From contig NZ_CP023696.1 of assembly GCF_008704425.1 (NCBI RefSeq), forward strand, positions 1,412,501-1,476,500: 64,000 nucleotides of DNA, written 5' to 3'. The translations under genes were made by a program, and so were the position numbers. This DNA comes from Streptomyces fradiae ATCC 10745 = DSM 40063. Its GTDB lineage: Bacteria; Actinomycetota; Actinomycetes; Streptomycetales; Streptomycetaceae. Of this stretch, positions 1 to 10,079 are shown in pieces (position 1 is the stretch's first letter; the number at the start of each line of letters is the position of its first letter). The notes beneath the pieces are model-generated. The model was not told the origin of the DNA. It saw nothing but the letters and a program-made list of their open reading frames with translations, and did no database searches.

Positions 1-182
1 GGGGGAACACGGGCGGGTGCGTCCGGACGTGTCGGCGGTCCGCCGACCGGGGTACCGCGCCTTCGGCCGAGGGGGCGCCGGGGCCGGGGAGCCGGGCGGC
101 GGGGGGCCCGCCTCGGCGGCGCCCGGTCGCGGGGGCGCCCGGTGGCGAGGGACCCGCGGCCCGTGGGCGCCCGGCGGCTGCC

Positions 183-188
183 TAGACT
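183..188 (+). promoter_or_regulatory. -10 element, leaderless start of ABC ATPase gene
   Basis: TAGACT matches the actinobacterial TANNNT -10 pattern and ends 8 nt before the ATG at 197, too close for a leader with a ribosome-binding site. No clear -35 is visible. Confidence 0.5.
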
Positions 189-196
189 TGGCTGCC

Positions 197-1123
197 ATGC
201 GAAACGAGTCCGCCGTCCGGGTACGGGGCCTGGTCAAGCGGTACGGGACCAAGACCGCCGTGGACGGGCTCGACCTCGACGTCCGCACCGGTACCGTCAC
301 CGCCGTCCTCGGCCCGAACGGGGCCGGCAAGACCACCACCGTCGAGACCTGCGAGGGATACCGCAGGCCCGACGCGGGCACCGTCCGCGTCCTGGGCCTC
401 GACCCGGTCGCCGACGCGGCCCGGTTGCGCCCCCGCGTCGGGGTGATGCTCCAGTCGGGCGGGGTCTACTCGGGCGCCCGCGCCGACGAGATGCTCCGCC
501 ACATGGCGAAGCTGCACGCCCACCCCCTCGACGTGGACGCCCTGATCGAGCGCCTGGGCCTCGGCTCCTGCGGCCGCACGGCCTACCGGCGGCTGTCGGG
601 CGGGCAGCAGCAGCGCCTCGCCCTGGCCATGGCCGTCGTCGGGCGGCCCGAGCTGGTCTTCCTGGACGAGCCGACCGCCGGACTCGACCCGCAGGCCCGC
701 CGCTCCACCTGGGACCTGGTGCGCGAGCTGCGCGCCGACGGGGTGACCGTGGTCCTCACCACCCACTTCATGGACGAGGCCGAGCAGCTGGCCGACGACG
801 TGGCGATCGTGGACGCCGGGCGGGTCGTCGCCCAGGGCAGCCCCGAGCGGCTGTGCCGCGGCGGCGCCGAGAACTCCCTGCGCTTCACCGGCCGCCCCGG
901 CCTGGACCTCGGCGCCCTGCTGAAGGCGCTGCCGGACGGGACGGCCGCGGCCGAGACCGCGCCCGGCGCGTACCGGATCACCGGCGAGGTGGACCCGCAG
1001 CTCCTCGCCACGGTCACCAGCTGGTGCGCGCAGGCCGGGGTGATGCCGGACGGCATCGCGGTGGAGCGCCGCACGCTGGAGGACGTCTTCCTGGAGCTGA
1101 CCGGCAAGGAGCTGCGCGGATGA
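197..1123 (+). CDS. ABC transporter ATP-binding protein (ABC-2 exporter type)
   Basis: This 308-residue ATPase should power an ABC-2 exporter together with the permease that overlaps its stop codon. The Walker A motif GPNGAGKTT is near residue 40, the signature LSGGQQQRLALAMA near residue 135, and Walker B LVFLDEPTAGLD near residue 155, followed by the switch histidine in TTHFMDEAEQ. The C-terminal third is the DrrA/CcmA-type extension. The ATG at 197 is chosen because the frame further upstream is low-complexity and a -10 box lies just before this ATG. Position next to ctaA suggests a link with cytochrome oxidase or haem maturation. That is inference; the substrate is unknown. Confidence 0.9.
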   Translation: MRNESAVRVRGLVKRYGTKTAVDGLDLDVRTGTVTAVLGPNGAGKTTTVETCEGYRRPDAGTVRVLGLDPVADAARLRPRVGVMLQSGGVYSGARADEMLRHMAKLHAHPLDVDALIERLGLGSCGRTAYRRLSGGQQQRLALAMAVVGRPELVFLDEPTAGLDPQARRSTWDLVRELRADGVTVVLTTHFMDEAEQLADDVAIVDAGRVVAQGSPERLCRGGAENSLRFTGRPGLDLGALLKALPDGTAAAETAPGAYRITGEVDPQLLATVTSWCAQAGVMPDGIAVERRTLEDVFLELTGKELRG

Positions 1124-1887
1124 ACAGCGGTACGTACACCCCGCGGCCGGGGGCCGCGCCGGTCGGCCGGATGATCGCCGCCCAGGCGGCGCTGGAGACC
1201 CGGATGCTGCTGCGCAACGGCGAGCAGCTGCTCCTCACGGTGGTCATCCCGTCCCTGCTGCTGGTCCTCTTCTCCACCGTGGACATCGTCGACACGGGCG
1301 GCGGCGCGGCCGTGGACTTCCTCGCGCCGGGCGTCCTCGCCCTGGCCGTGATGTCGACCGCGTTCACCGGGCAGGCCATCGCCACCGGCTTCGAGCGGCG
1401 GTACGGGGTGCTGAAGCGGCTGGGCGCCTCACCCCTGCCCCGGTGGGCGCTGATGGCCGCCAAGACGCTCGCCGTGCTGGTCACGGAGGTCCTGCAGGTC
1501 CTGCTCCTGACCGCCATCGCGCTGGCGCTCGGCTGGTCGCCGCAGGGCAGCCCGTTCGCGGTGCTCCTGCTGCTGGTTGCCGGGACGGCGGCGTTCTCCG
1601 GGCTCGGGCTGCTGATGGCCGGGACGCTGCGGGCCGAGGCGACGCTGGCGGCGGCGAACCTGGTCTTCCTGCTGCTCCTGGTGGGCGGCGGGGTGGTCGT
1701 ACCGCTGGACCGGTTCCCCGACGCGGCGCGGGCTGCGCTGGAGTGGCTGCCGATCACGGCGCTGTCCGGGGGGCTGCGGGACGTCCTCCAGGACGGCGCG
1801 GGCATGCCGTGGGGGGCGCTGGGCGTGCTCGCCGTGTGGGCGGCGGCCGGGCTCGGCGCGGCGGCCCGCTTCTTCCGCTGGGAGTAG
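1120..1887 (+). CDS. ABC-2 type permease
   Basis: A 255-residue integral membrane protein with about six hydrophobic segments, the membrane partner of the preceding ATPase. It starts with an ATGA overlap (ATG at 1120 shares bases with the upstream TGA), which implies translational coupling. The sequence around FERRYGVLKRLGASPLPRW is the cytoplasmic loop typical of ABC-2 permeases of the drug/lipid exporter family. It ends at RFFRWE followed by TAG, and an intergenic stretch of about 110 nt leads to ctaA. The transported compound cannot be read from the sequence. Confidence 0.88.
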   Translation: MNSGTYTPRPGAAPVGRMIAAQAALETRMLLRNGEQLLLTVVIPSLLLVLFSTVDIVDTGGGAAVDFLAPGVLALAVMSTAFTGQAIATGFERRYGVLKRLGASPLPRWALMAAKTLAVLVTEVLQVLLLTAIALALGWSPQGSPFAVLLLLVAGTAAFSGLGLLMAGTLRAEATLAAANLVFLLLLVGGGVVVPLDRFPDAARAALEWLPITALSGGLRDVLQDGAGMPWGALGVLAVWAAAGLGAAARFFRWE

Positions 1888-1990
1888 CCCGGGGCGGGCC
1901 CGGCTCGTGGCGCGGGTGGTACGAGCCGGGCGGGCCGGCCGGGGGCAGCCGGGGGGCACCCCCTCGTGAAAGCGTGCACAAGCGGCGACC

Positions 1991-1996
1991 TACGAT
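1991..1996 (+). promoter_or_regulatory. -10 element, leaderless start of ctaA
   Basis: TACGAT lies 6 nt before the GTG at 2003. There is no purine-rich ribosome-binding site between it and the start, so a leaderless ctaA mRNA is likely. Confidence 0.55.
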
Positions 1997-2002
1997 AGGT
2001 CC

Positions 2003-2965
2003 GTGTTGACCCCTCTCGCCTCTATCGCCCGGCGCTGGACGCCCTCCCCGCAGACGGTCCGGCGGGCCGCGCTCTCCGCGGTCGTCATGACCGTCGTCAT
2101 CATCGTCACCGGCGGCGCCGTCCGGCTGACCGGCTCCGGCCTCGGCTGCGACACCTGGCCCAAGTGCACCGACGACAGCCTCTTCGCCACGCCCGAGCAG
2201 GGCATCCACGGCGCCATCGAGTTCGGCAACCGGCTGCTGACCTACGTCCTGTCGGCCGCCGTCGGCTGGTCGATCATCGCCACCCGGTCCACCAAGCCGT
2301 GGCGCCGCGGCCTGACCCGGCTCGGCTGGCTCCAGTTCTGGATCGTCGCGAGCAACGCCGTCCTCGGCGGGATCGCGGTGTGGACCGGGCTGAACCCGTG
2401 GACCGTCGCCGGCCACTTCATCGCCGCCAACGCTCTGCTGACCGTCACCGTGATCACCTGGGTCCGGGCCGGCGAGGGCGACGGCCCGCCGCGCCCGCGC
2501 GTCCCCGGCCCGGTGCGCAGGCTCGGCTGGGCGCTGGTCGCCGCCTCCGCCGTGCTGATCGTCGCCGGCACGGGCGTGACCGGCAGCGGCGAGCACGCGG
2601 GCGACAGCAGCGACGTCCCGCGCATGCCGTTCGACTACACGACCGTGGCGCAGGTGCACGCGCTGTTCGCGTGGGCCGTGGGCGCGGGCGCGATCGCCAT
2701 GTTCGTCGTCCTGCGGGTGGTCGACGCCCCGGACGACATCCGCAGGCGCGCCCGCGACCTGCTGCTGGTCCTGGTCCTCCAGGGCGGCATCGGGTACGTG
2801 CAGTACTTCACGGGCGTCCCCGAGATCCTGGTGGGCGCCCACATGCTCGGCTCCGCCCTGATGTGGATCGCGGTGCTGCGCCTGGCCCTCAGCCTGCGCG
2901 AGCGGCCCGCGGTCCAGGCCCCGGTGCCAGCCCAGCCGGGTGACGCGGCGCTGACGGCGGCCTGA
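2003..2965 (+). CDS. ctaA: Haem A synthase (COX15/CtaA family)
   Basis: A 320-residue membrane protein that oxidises haem O to haem A for aa3-type cytochrome c oxidase. The first helix is followed by the characteristic loop TGSGLGCDTWPKC, with the paired cysteines of the family, and EFGNR carries the conserved Glu and the neighbouring EFGNRLLTY haem-binding region. Further histidines occur in AGHFIAAN, TVAQVHALFAW and VGAHMLGSAL, at positions expected for haem ligands. There are about eight hydrophobic helices. The start is GTG at 2003, fixed by the -10 box directly upstream. ctaB is convergent about 1 kb away, so the two haem A genes flank one small gene. Confidence 0.93.
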   Translation: MLTPLASIARRWTPSPQTVRRAALSAVVMTVVIIVTGGAVRLTGSGLGCDTWPKCTDDSLFATPEQGIHGAIEFGNRLLTYVLSAAVGWSIIATRSTKPWRRGLTRLGWLQFWIVASNAVLGGIAVWTGLNPWTVAGHFIAANALLTVTVITWVRAGEGDGPPRPRVPGPVRRLGWALVAASAVLIVAGTGVTGSGEHAGDSSDVPRMPFDYTTVAQVHALFAWAVGAGAIAMFVVLRVVDAPDDIRRRARDLLLVLVLQGGIGYVQYFTGVPEILVGAHMLGSALMWIAVLRLALSLRERPAVQAPVPAQPGDAALTAA

Positions 2966-2993
2966 GGGCCGGCAGGGGGGACACACACGGCAG

Positions 2994-3047
2994 ACGCCCG
3001 GGGGCGCCGCCGGTACGGACATCCGTACCGGCGGCGCCCCCGGGCGT
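2994..3047. terminator. Bidirectional terminator: perfect 26-bp inverted repeat
   Basis: The arms 2994-3019 and 3022-3047 are exact reverse complements with a 2-nt centre. The hairpin lies 28 nt after the ctaA stop and faces the minus-strand transcripts from 3516 onward. There is no T-run, as is usual in streptomycetes. Confidence 0.8.
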
Positions 3048-3515
3048 TCGGCGGTGGGGCGGCACGGGGCGCTCAGCCACGGCCGCGAAGGGCGGGCGGA
3101 GCACCGCCGCGGGGACCATCGGGCGCCCGCCGGCCCGAGGCCGGACCGGCGGCCGCGGGCCGGGCAAGCCGCGGGCCCGCACGCCGATGCGGCCACGGAC
3201 GGTACGGCCCGGCGGGTAGGGCACCGGCACGGCCCGGCGGGCACCCCGGCCGGCCGCCGGTGCAGCCCGGCGCGGGTCCGGCACCGGTGCAGCCCGGTGC
3301 GAGTACGGCACCGGTTCGGCCTGACGCGGGTACGGCACCGGTACGGCCTGGCGCGGGTACGCGCGGGCACTCGCGGGTACGGCCCGGCGCGGGCACGCGC
3401 AGGTGCGGCCGCGGGCACCCACCGCCGCCGTGAGGGCGGCCGGGGGTGCCCGACGGGGAGGAGCGGCGGGGTGCGCCCGCCACGCCACGGGGAGGCGGCG
3501 GGTGGCCGCCTCCCG
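3048..3515. other. Gene-free GC-rich spacer holding a 27-bp repeat array
   Basis: Both strands stay open over much of this stretch, but the predicted peptides are low-complexity (Pro/Arg/Ala) and match no family I recognise. The recognisable content is the tandem repeat at 3280-3360 with degenerate copies on both sides. Confidence 0.6.
3280..3360. repeat. Three tandem 27-bp repeats
   Basis: The units are 3280-3306, 3307-3333 and 3334-3360. Each begins GGCACCGGT and ends with GTAC, differing at a few positions. More diverged partial units occur at about 3220-3279 and 3361-3400. The 27-nt period is a multiple of three. Confidence 0.85.
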
Positions 3516-3839
3516 TCACTTGGCGGCGCCGCCGCCGATCTGGATGCCGGCCATGCGGCTCCACTCGTAGGGGCCCGTGTGGACCTTGGCGGCGAGCTCG
3601 CCGTCGAAGGACTCCTGGAGGGTGAGGCCGGCCTTCTCGGCCGCGCCGCGCGCGATCTCGCCGTTGGGCGCGACCAGGTCGCCCCAGCCGCCGTCCTCGC
3701 CGACCAGCACGATGCGCGTGCCGGCCTGGCCGATGTAGGCGAGCTGGCCCTGGGCGCCGCCGTGCTCGGTGGCGAACGCGCGGATCTGCTTGGCGAGCTT
3801 CGCCGCCGTGCGCTCAGCCTGCTTCGTGGTGTCTGCCAT
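3516..3839 (-). CDS. Conserved actinobacterial hypothetical protein
   Basis: A 107-residue soluble protein with a charged helical N-terminus (TKQAERTAAKLAKQIRAF) followed by a glycine-rich beta-type region (YIGQAGTRIVLVGEDGGWGD). I recognise it as the small conserved protein that sits beside ctaB in streptomycetes, but no function is known to me. No signal peptide, membrane segment or cofactor motif is visible. The ATG at 3839 follows a TAGCAT -10 element by 7 nt, which supports leaderless expression. It is convergent with ctaA across the hairpin at 2994-3047 and downstream of ctaB on the same strand. Confidence 0.8.
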   Translation of the reverse strand: MADTTKQAERTAAKLAKQIRAFATEHGGAQGQLAYIGQAGTRIVLVGEDGGWGDLVAPNGEIARGAAEKAGLTLQESFDGELAAKVHTGPYEWSRMAGIQIGGGAAK

Positions 3840-3846
3840 GCACAGG

Positions 3847-3852
3847 ATGCTA
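3847..3852 (-). promoter_or_regulatory. -10 element, leaderless start of the 107-residue gene
   Basis: On the minus strand TAGCAT is followed by 7 nt and then the ATG at 3839. Confidence 0.5.
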
Positions 3853-3936
3853 CTGCCGGGTAGATCGACGTGCGACGGGCGGGTCGCGTGGCCTTGGCCA
3901 CGCGACCCGCCCGTCAGGCGGCGCGGTCCGGCGCGG

Positions 3937-4932
3937 TCAGCGCAGGAAGGGGTCCACGGCGACCGCCACGAAGAGCAGCGACACGTAGGTGATGGACCAG
4001 TGGAAGAGGCGCATCTCCTTGAGCTTCGCCCCGGTCTCGCCGGCGCGGGCGCGGTGCTGGAGCGCGTGCGCCTCCCACAGCCACCAGCCGCCGGTGGCCA
4101 GGGCCACGGCCGTGTAGAACCAGCCGGTGTAGCCGAGCGGCTGGAGCAGCAGGGAGACGAGGACCATCACCCAGCTGTAGAGGACGATCTGCCGGGCCAC
4201 GACCTTGTTGGAGGCGACGACCGGGAGCATCGGGACGCCGACGCGGGCGTAGTCCTCCTTCACCTTCATGGACAGCGGCCAGTAGTGCGGCGGCGTCCAG
4301 AAGAAGATGACGAGGAAGAGGATGACGGCGGCCCACGACATGGAGTCGGTGACCGAGGACCAGCCGATGAGGACCGGCATGCAGCCGGCGATGCCGCCCC
4401 ACACGATGTTCTGCGCCGTGCGGCGCTTGAGGATCATCGTGTAGACGACGACGTAGAAGAGGAGCGCGCCGAGGGCGAGCCACGCCGACAGCCAGTTGAC
4501 GAACAGGCCGAACCAGAGCGTGGAGACGACGGCGAGCCCGAGACCGAAGACCAGCCCCTCGCGCGGCGACACGACGCCGGTGACGAGCGGGCGCTGCGAC
4601 GTGCGCTCCATGAGCGCGTCGATGTCCCGGTCGATGTACATGTTGAGCGCGTTCGCGCCGCCCGCGGAGAGGTAGCCGGCGAAGCACGTGTGGAGCACCA
4701 GCAGCAGATCCGGTACGCCCTGCTCCGCGAGGAACATCACCGGAACGGTGGTGATCAGCAGCAGCTCGATGATCCGCGGCTTGGTCAGTGCCACGAACGC
4801 CTTGGCGCGGACCCCGATCGGCCGGTGGACCGGGCTCGTACCGGGTACACCCTCCCCCAGAGCCTTGAGGGCCTGGGAGGTGTCCCCAGGACGGGATTCG
4901 ACGGCCGTCACGCACACCCCTGACAGAGACAT
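3937..4932 (-). CDS. ctaB: Protoheme IX farnesyltransferase (haem O synthase)
   Basis: A membrane prenyltransferase of about 331 residues that adds a farnesyl group to haem B, giving haem O for CtaA. The UbiA-family prenyl-diphosphate site is [15 protein letters not shown] (D-x3-D), and the second conserved segment is [26 protein letters not shown]. There are eight to nine helices. Two starts are plausible: ATG at 4932, used here, or GTG at 4917 (beginning VCVTAVES), which I remember as the usual N-terminus in the genus. Residues about 19-32 ([14 protein letters not shown]) come from an imperfect palindrome at 4845-4890 that looks like an in-frame repeat insertion. Confidence 0.9.
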   Translation of the reverse strand: MSLSGVCVTAVESRPGDTSQALKALGEGVPGTSPVHRPIGVRAKAFVALTKPRIIELLLITTVPVMFLAEQGVPDLLLVLHTCFAGYLSAGGANALNMYIDRDIDALMERTSQRPLVTGVVSPREGLVFGLGLAVVSTLWFGLFVNWLSAWLALGALLFYVVVYTMILKRRTAQNIVWGGIAGCMPVLIGWSSVTDSMSWAAVILFLVIFFWTPPHYWPLSMKVKEDYARVGVPMLPVVASNKVVARQIVLYSWVMVLVSLLLQPLGYTGWFYTAVALATGGWWLWEAHALQHRARAGETGAKLKEMRLFHWSITYVSLLFVAVAVDPFLR

Positions 4933-5309
4933 CCCTGCGAGCCCGCCCTTGACGTGATGGGCCGGTGAAGACTCGCGCGTACCACGCCACTGTAGACGTT
5001 GCCCATACTCCGCCCTTCGCGGGGGTGGGTCGTGTCCGCCCGGCCCGGTCCGGCAGGGGGGCCGCGGGGTGTCAGACGGGCGGATCCCCCTCTCGAACGA
5101 GCGCTCCGATGAGCGGCGTACGGGCGTGCGGGACACGGATGAGCGATCTGATGAGCGGCCCCGTATACAGCTGGTGCACGGGGGTGGTCGCGGGTGGCGG
5201 GACCCGGTGAAGAGCCGGAAAATCGGGCCTGGTGACGGGATAGGCTCGGCAGCGGCCGGTGCACCGTAGTCATCGGCATGCGACTTGTGGAGAGGAGCCC
5301 TGACCGAGG
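4933..5309. other. Divergent ctaB-tkt intergenic region
   Basis: 377 nt with no convincing gene. A possible ctaB -10 (TACAGT on the minus strand, 4994-4989) and a possible tkt -10 (TAGGCT, 5241-5246) are visible. The octamer GATGAGCG occurs three times between 5106 and 5158. Confidence 0.45.
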
Positions 5310-7397
<2,088 letters not shown>

Positions 7398-7432
7398 CGC
7401 CAACACAAGCACCTATAGGAGATGCAATCCTC

Positions 7433-8551
7433 ATGACAGACGCACTCAAGCGCCTCTCCGACGAAGGCGTGGCGATCTGGCTCGACGACCTGTCCCGCAA
7501 GCGCATCACCTCCGGCAACCTGGCGGAGCTGATGGACGAGCAGCACGTGGTCGGTGTCACCACCAACCCGTCGATCTTCCAGAAGGCGATCTCCGAGGGC
7601 CACGGCTACGACGTGCAGCTGACCGACCTCGCGGCCCGCAAGGTGACCGTCGAGGAGGCCATCCGCATGATCACGACGGCGGACGTCCGGGACGCCGCCG
7701 ACATCCTCCGCCCGGTCTTCGACGCGACGCAGGGCCAGGACGGCCGGGTGTCGATCGAGGTGGACCCGCGGCTCGCGCACGACACGCGGGCGACGGTCGC
7801 CGAGGCGAAGCAGCTCGCGTGGCTGGTGGACCGGCCGAACACGCTCATCAAGATCCCGGCCACCCAGGCCGGCCTGCCGGCGATCACGGAGGCGATCGGC
7901 CTGGGCATCAGCGTCAACGTCACGCTGATCTTCTCGCTGGAGCGCTACCGCCTGGTCATGGACGCGTACCTGGCGGGCCTGGAGAAGGCCAAGGAGCGCG
8001 GCCTGGACCTGTCGAAGATCCACTCGGTGGCGTCGTTCTTCGTGTCCCGGGTGGACACCGAGATCGACAAGCGGCTGGACGCGATCGGCACGCCCGAGGC
8101 GAAGGAGCTGCGCGGCAAGGCGGCCCTGGCCAACGCGCGCCTCGCCTACGAGGCGTACGAGGAGGTCTTCGGCTCCGAGCGCTGGGCGGCGCTGGACCGG
8201 GCGCAGGCCAACCGGCAGCGCCCGCTCTGGGCCTCCACGGGCGTGAAGGACCCGGCGTACAAGGACACGCTGTACGTGGACGAGCTGGTCGCGCCGGGCA
8301 CCGTGAACACGATGCCGGAGGCCACGCTGGAGGCCACCGCCGCGCGCGGCGAGATCCGCGGCGACACGATCACCGGCACGTACGACCAGGCCCGTGCGGA
8401 CCTGGAGGCGATCGGGAAGCTGGGCATCTCGTACGACGAGGTGGTCCAGCTCCTGGAGGACGAGGGCGTCGCCAAGTTCGAGGCGGCCTGGAACGACCTG
8501 CTGGCGTCGACCGAGGCGGAGCTCAAGCGCCTCGCCCCTTCGGAGGCGTAG
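7433..8551 (+). CDS. tal: Transaldolase
   Basis: A 372-residue class of transaldolase that transfers a dihydroxyacetone unit between sedoheptulose-7-phosphate and glyceraldehyde-3-phosphate. The conserved segment [13 protein letters not shown] and the Schiff-base lysine motif [14 protein letters not shown] are present, as is [12 protein letters not shown]. It is about 50 residues longer than the E. coli enzyme, as is usual for the actinobacterial type. The ATG at 7433 follows AGGAG at about 7417. The gap to tkt is 35 nt, so co-transcription is likely. The stop is followed only 4 nt later by the zwf start. Confidence 0.96.
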   Translation: MTDALKRLSDEGVAIWLDDLSRKRITSGNLAELMDEQHVVGVTTNPSIFQKAISEGHGYDVQLTDLAARKVTVEEAIRMITTADVRDAADILRPVFDATQGQDGRVSIEVDPRLAHDTRATVAEAKQLAWLVDRPNTLIKIPATQAGLPAITEAIGLGISVNVTLIFSLERYRLVMDAYLAGLEKAKERGLDLSKIHSVASFFVSRVDTEIDKRLDAIGTPEAKELRGKAALANARLAYEAYEEVFGSERWAALDRAQANRQRPLWASTGVKDPAYKDTLYVDELVAPGTVNTMPEATLEATAARGEIRGDTITGTYDQARADLEAIGKLGISYDEVVQLLEDEGVAKFEAAWNDLLASTEAELKRLAPSEA

Positions 8552-8555
8552 ACCC

Positions 8556-10079
8556 TTGCACAGCAGCAATCCGCTGCGTGACGCCGCGGACCGACGGCTC
8601 CCGCGTATCGCGGGGCCGTCGGGCCTGGTCATCTTCGGCGTCACGGGCGATTTGTCCCGGAAGAAGCTGATGCCGGCGGTGTACGACCTGGCGAACCGGG
8701 GGCTTCTGCCGCCGGGCTTCGCGCTGATCGGCTTCGCCCGCCGCGAGTGGGCGGACGAGGACTTCGCGCAGGTCGTCCACGACGCCGTCAAGCAGCACGC
8801 GCGCACCCCGTTCCGCGAGGAGGTCTGGCAGCAGCTCCTGCAGGGCATGCGCTTCGTCCAGGGCGACTTCGACGACGACGCCGCCTTCGAGCAGCTCAAG
8901 ACCACCATGGACGAGCTGGACAAGGCGCAGGGCACGGGGGGCAACTTCGCCTTCTACCTGTCGGTGCCGCCCAAGTTCTTCCCCGTGGTCGTCCAGCAGC
9001 TCAAGCAGCACGGACTGGCCGAGCAGAAGCAGGGGTGCTGGCGGCGCGCGGTCATCGAGAAGCCGTTCGGCCACGACCTGGCGTCGGCCCAGGAGCTGAA
9101 CGCGATCGTCCACGAGGTGTTCACCCCGGACCAGGTGTTCCGGATCGACCACTACCTGGGCAAGGAGACCGTCCAGAACATCCTGGCGCTGCGGTTCGCC
9201 AACACCCTCTTCGAGCCGATCTGGAACCGGTCGTACGTCGACCACGTGCAGATCACCATGGCCGAGGACATCGGCATCGGCGGCCGTGCCGGCTACTACG
9301 ACGGCATCGGCGCCGCCCGCGACGTCATCCAGAACCACCTGCTCCAGCTGCTCGCGCTGACCGCGATGGAGGAGCCCGCCTCCTTCGACGCGGACGCGCT
9401 CGCCGCCGAGAAGACCAAGGTGCTGGGCGCCGTGCGGCTGCCGAAGGACCTGGGCGCCTCGACGGTGCGCGGCCAGTACGCGGCCGGGTGGCAGGGCGGC
9501 GCGCCGGCCGTCGGCTACCTGGAGGAGGAGGGCATCGACCCGGACTCCAAGACCGACACATACGCCGCGATCAAGCTGGGCATCGACAACCGCCGGTGGG
9601 CGGGCGTCCCCTTCTACCTGCGGACGGGCAAGCGCCTGGGCCGCCGGGTGACGGAGATCGCGGTCGTCTTCCAGCAGGCCCCCCACTCCCCGTTCGACCA
9701 CACGGCGACGGAGGAGCTGGGCCACAACGCGCTGGTGATCCGGGTCCAGCCCGACGAGGGCGTGACCATGCGGTTCGGCTCGAAGGTGCCGGGCACCTCC
9801 ATGGAGGTGCGGGACGTCTCGATGGACTTCGCCTACGGCGAGTCGTTCACCGAGTCCAGCCCCGAGGCGTACGAGCGGCTGATCCTCGACGTCCTCCTCG
9901 GCGACGCCAACCTCTTCCCGCGCGTGGAGGAGGTCGAGCTGTCCTGGCGCATCCTCGACCCGATCGAGGACTACTGGGACAAGAACGGCAGGCCCGCCCA
10001 GTACAAGGCGGGCACGTGGGGTCCGGTCGAGGCGGACGAAATGCTCGCACGAGACGGACGGAGCTGGCGCCGGCCATGA
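8556..10079 (+). CDS. zwf: Glucose-6-phosphate 1-dehydrogenase
   Basis: A 507-residue enzyme that oxidises glucose-6-phosphate to 6-phosphogluconolactone, making NADPH. The Rossmann motif is FGVTGDLSRKK near residue 27 and the active-site motif RIDHYLGKE lies near residue 200, with EKPFGHDL before it. I start it at TTG 8556 because GGAGG at 8541-8546 is at good spacing and no ATG or GTG gives a better N-terminus; TTG is a rare start. The gene begins 4 nt after tal and its stop overlaps the opcA start (ATGA), so expression is coupled. OpcA is its known partner in actinobacteria. Confidence 0.96.
   Translation: MHSSNPLRDAADRRLPRIAGPSGLVIFGVTGDLSRKKLMPAVYDLANRGLLPPGFALIGFARREWADEDFAQVVHDAVKQHARTPFREEVWQQLLQGMRFVQGDFDDDAAFEQLKTTMDELDKAQGTGGNFAFYLSVPPKFFPVVVQQLKQHGLAEQKQGCWRRAVIEKPFGHDLASAQELNAIVHEVFTPDQVFRIDHYLGKETVQNILALRFANTLFEPIWNRSYVDHVQITMAEDIGIGGRAGYYDGIGAARDVIQNHLLQLLALTAMEEPASFDADALAAEKTKVLGAVRLPKDLGASTVRGQYAAGWQGGAPAVGYLEEEGIDPDSKTDTYAAIKLGIDNRRWAGVPFYLRTGKRLGRRVTEIAVVFQQAPHSPFDHTATEELGHNALVIRVQPDEGVTMRFGSKVPGTSMEVRDVSMDFAYGESFTESSPEAYERLILDVLLGDANLFPRVEEVELSWRILDPIEDYWDKNGRPAQYKAGTWGPVEADEMLARDGRSWRRP

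Noticed and set aside
2889..3488. A minus-strand open frame of about 199 residues with Pro/Tyr/Arg repeats (VPYPRQAVP type) could be read as a repeat protein.
   Set aside because: It overlaps the end of ctaA and the 26-bp terminator, has no ribosome-binding site, and the repeats are explained by the 27-bp DNA array, which keeps several frames open at once.
5106..5158. Three GATGAGCG octamers upstream of tkt as a regulatory operator.
   Set aside because: Spacing is irregular, the repeats are not palindromic, and they do not line up with the candidate -10. They are noted in the intergenic entry but not called as an operator.
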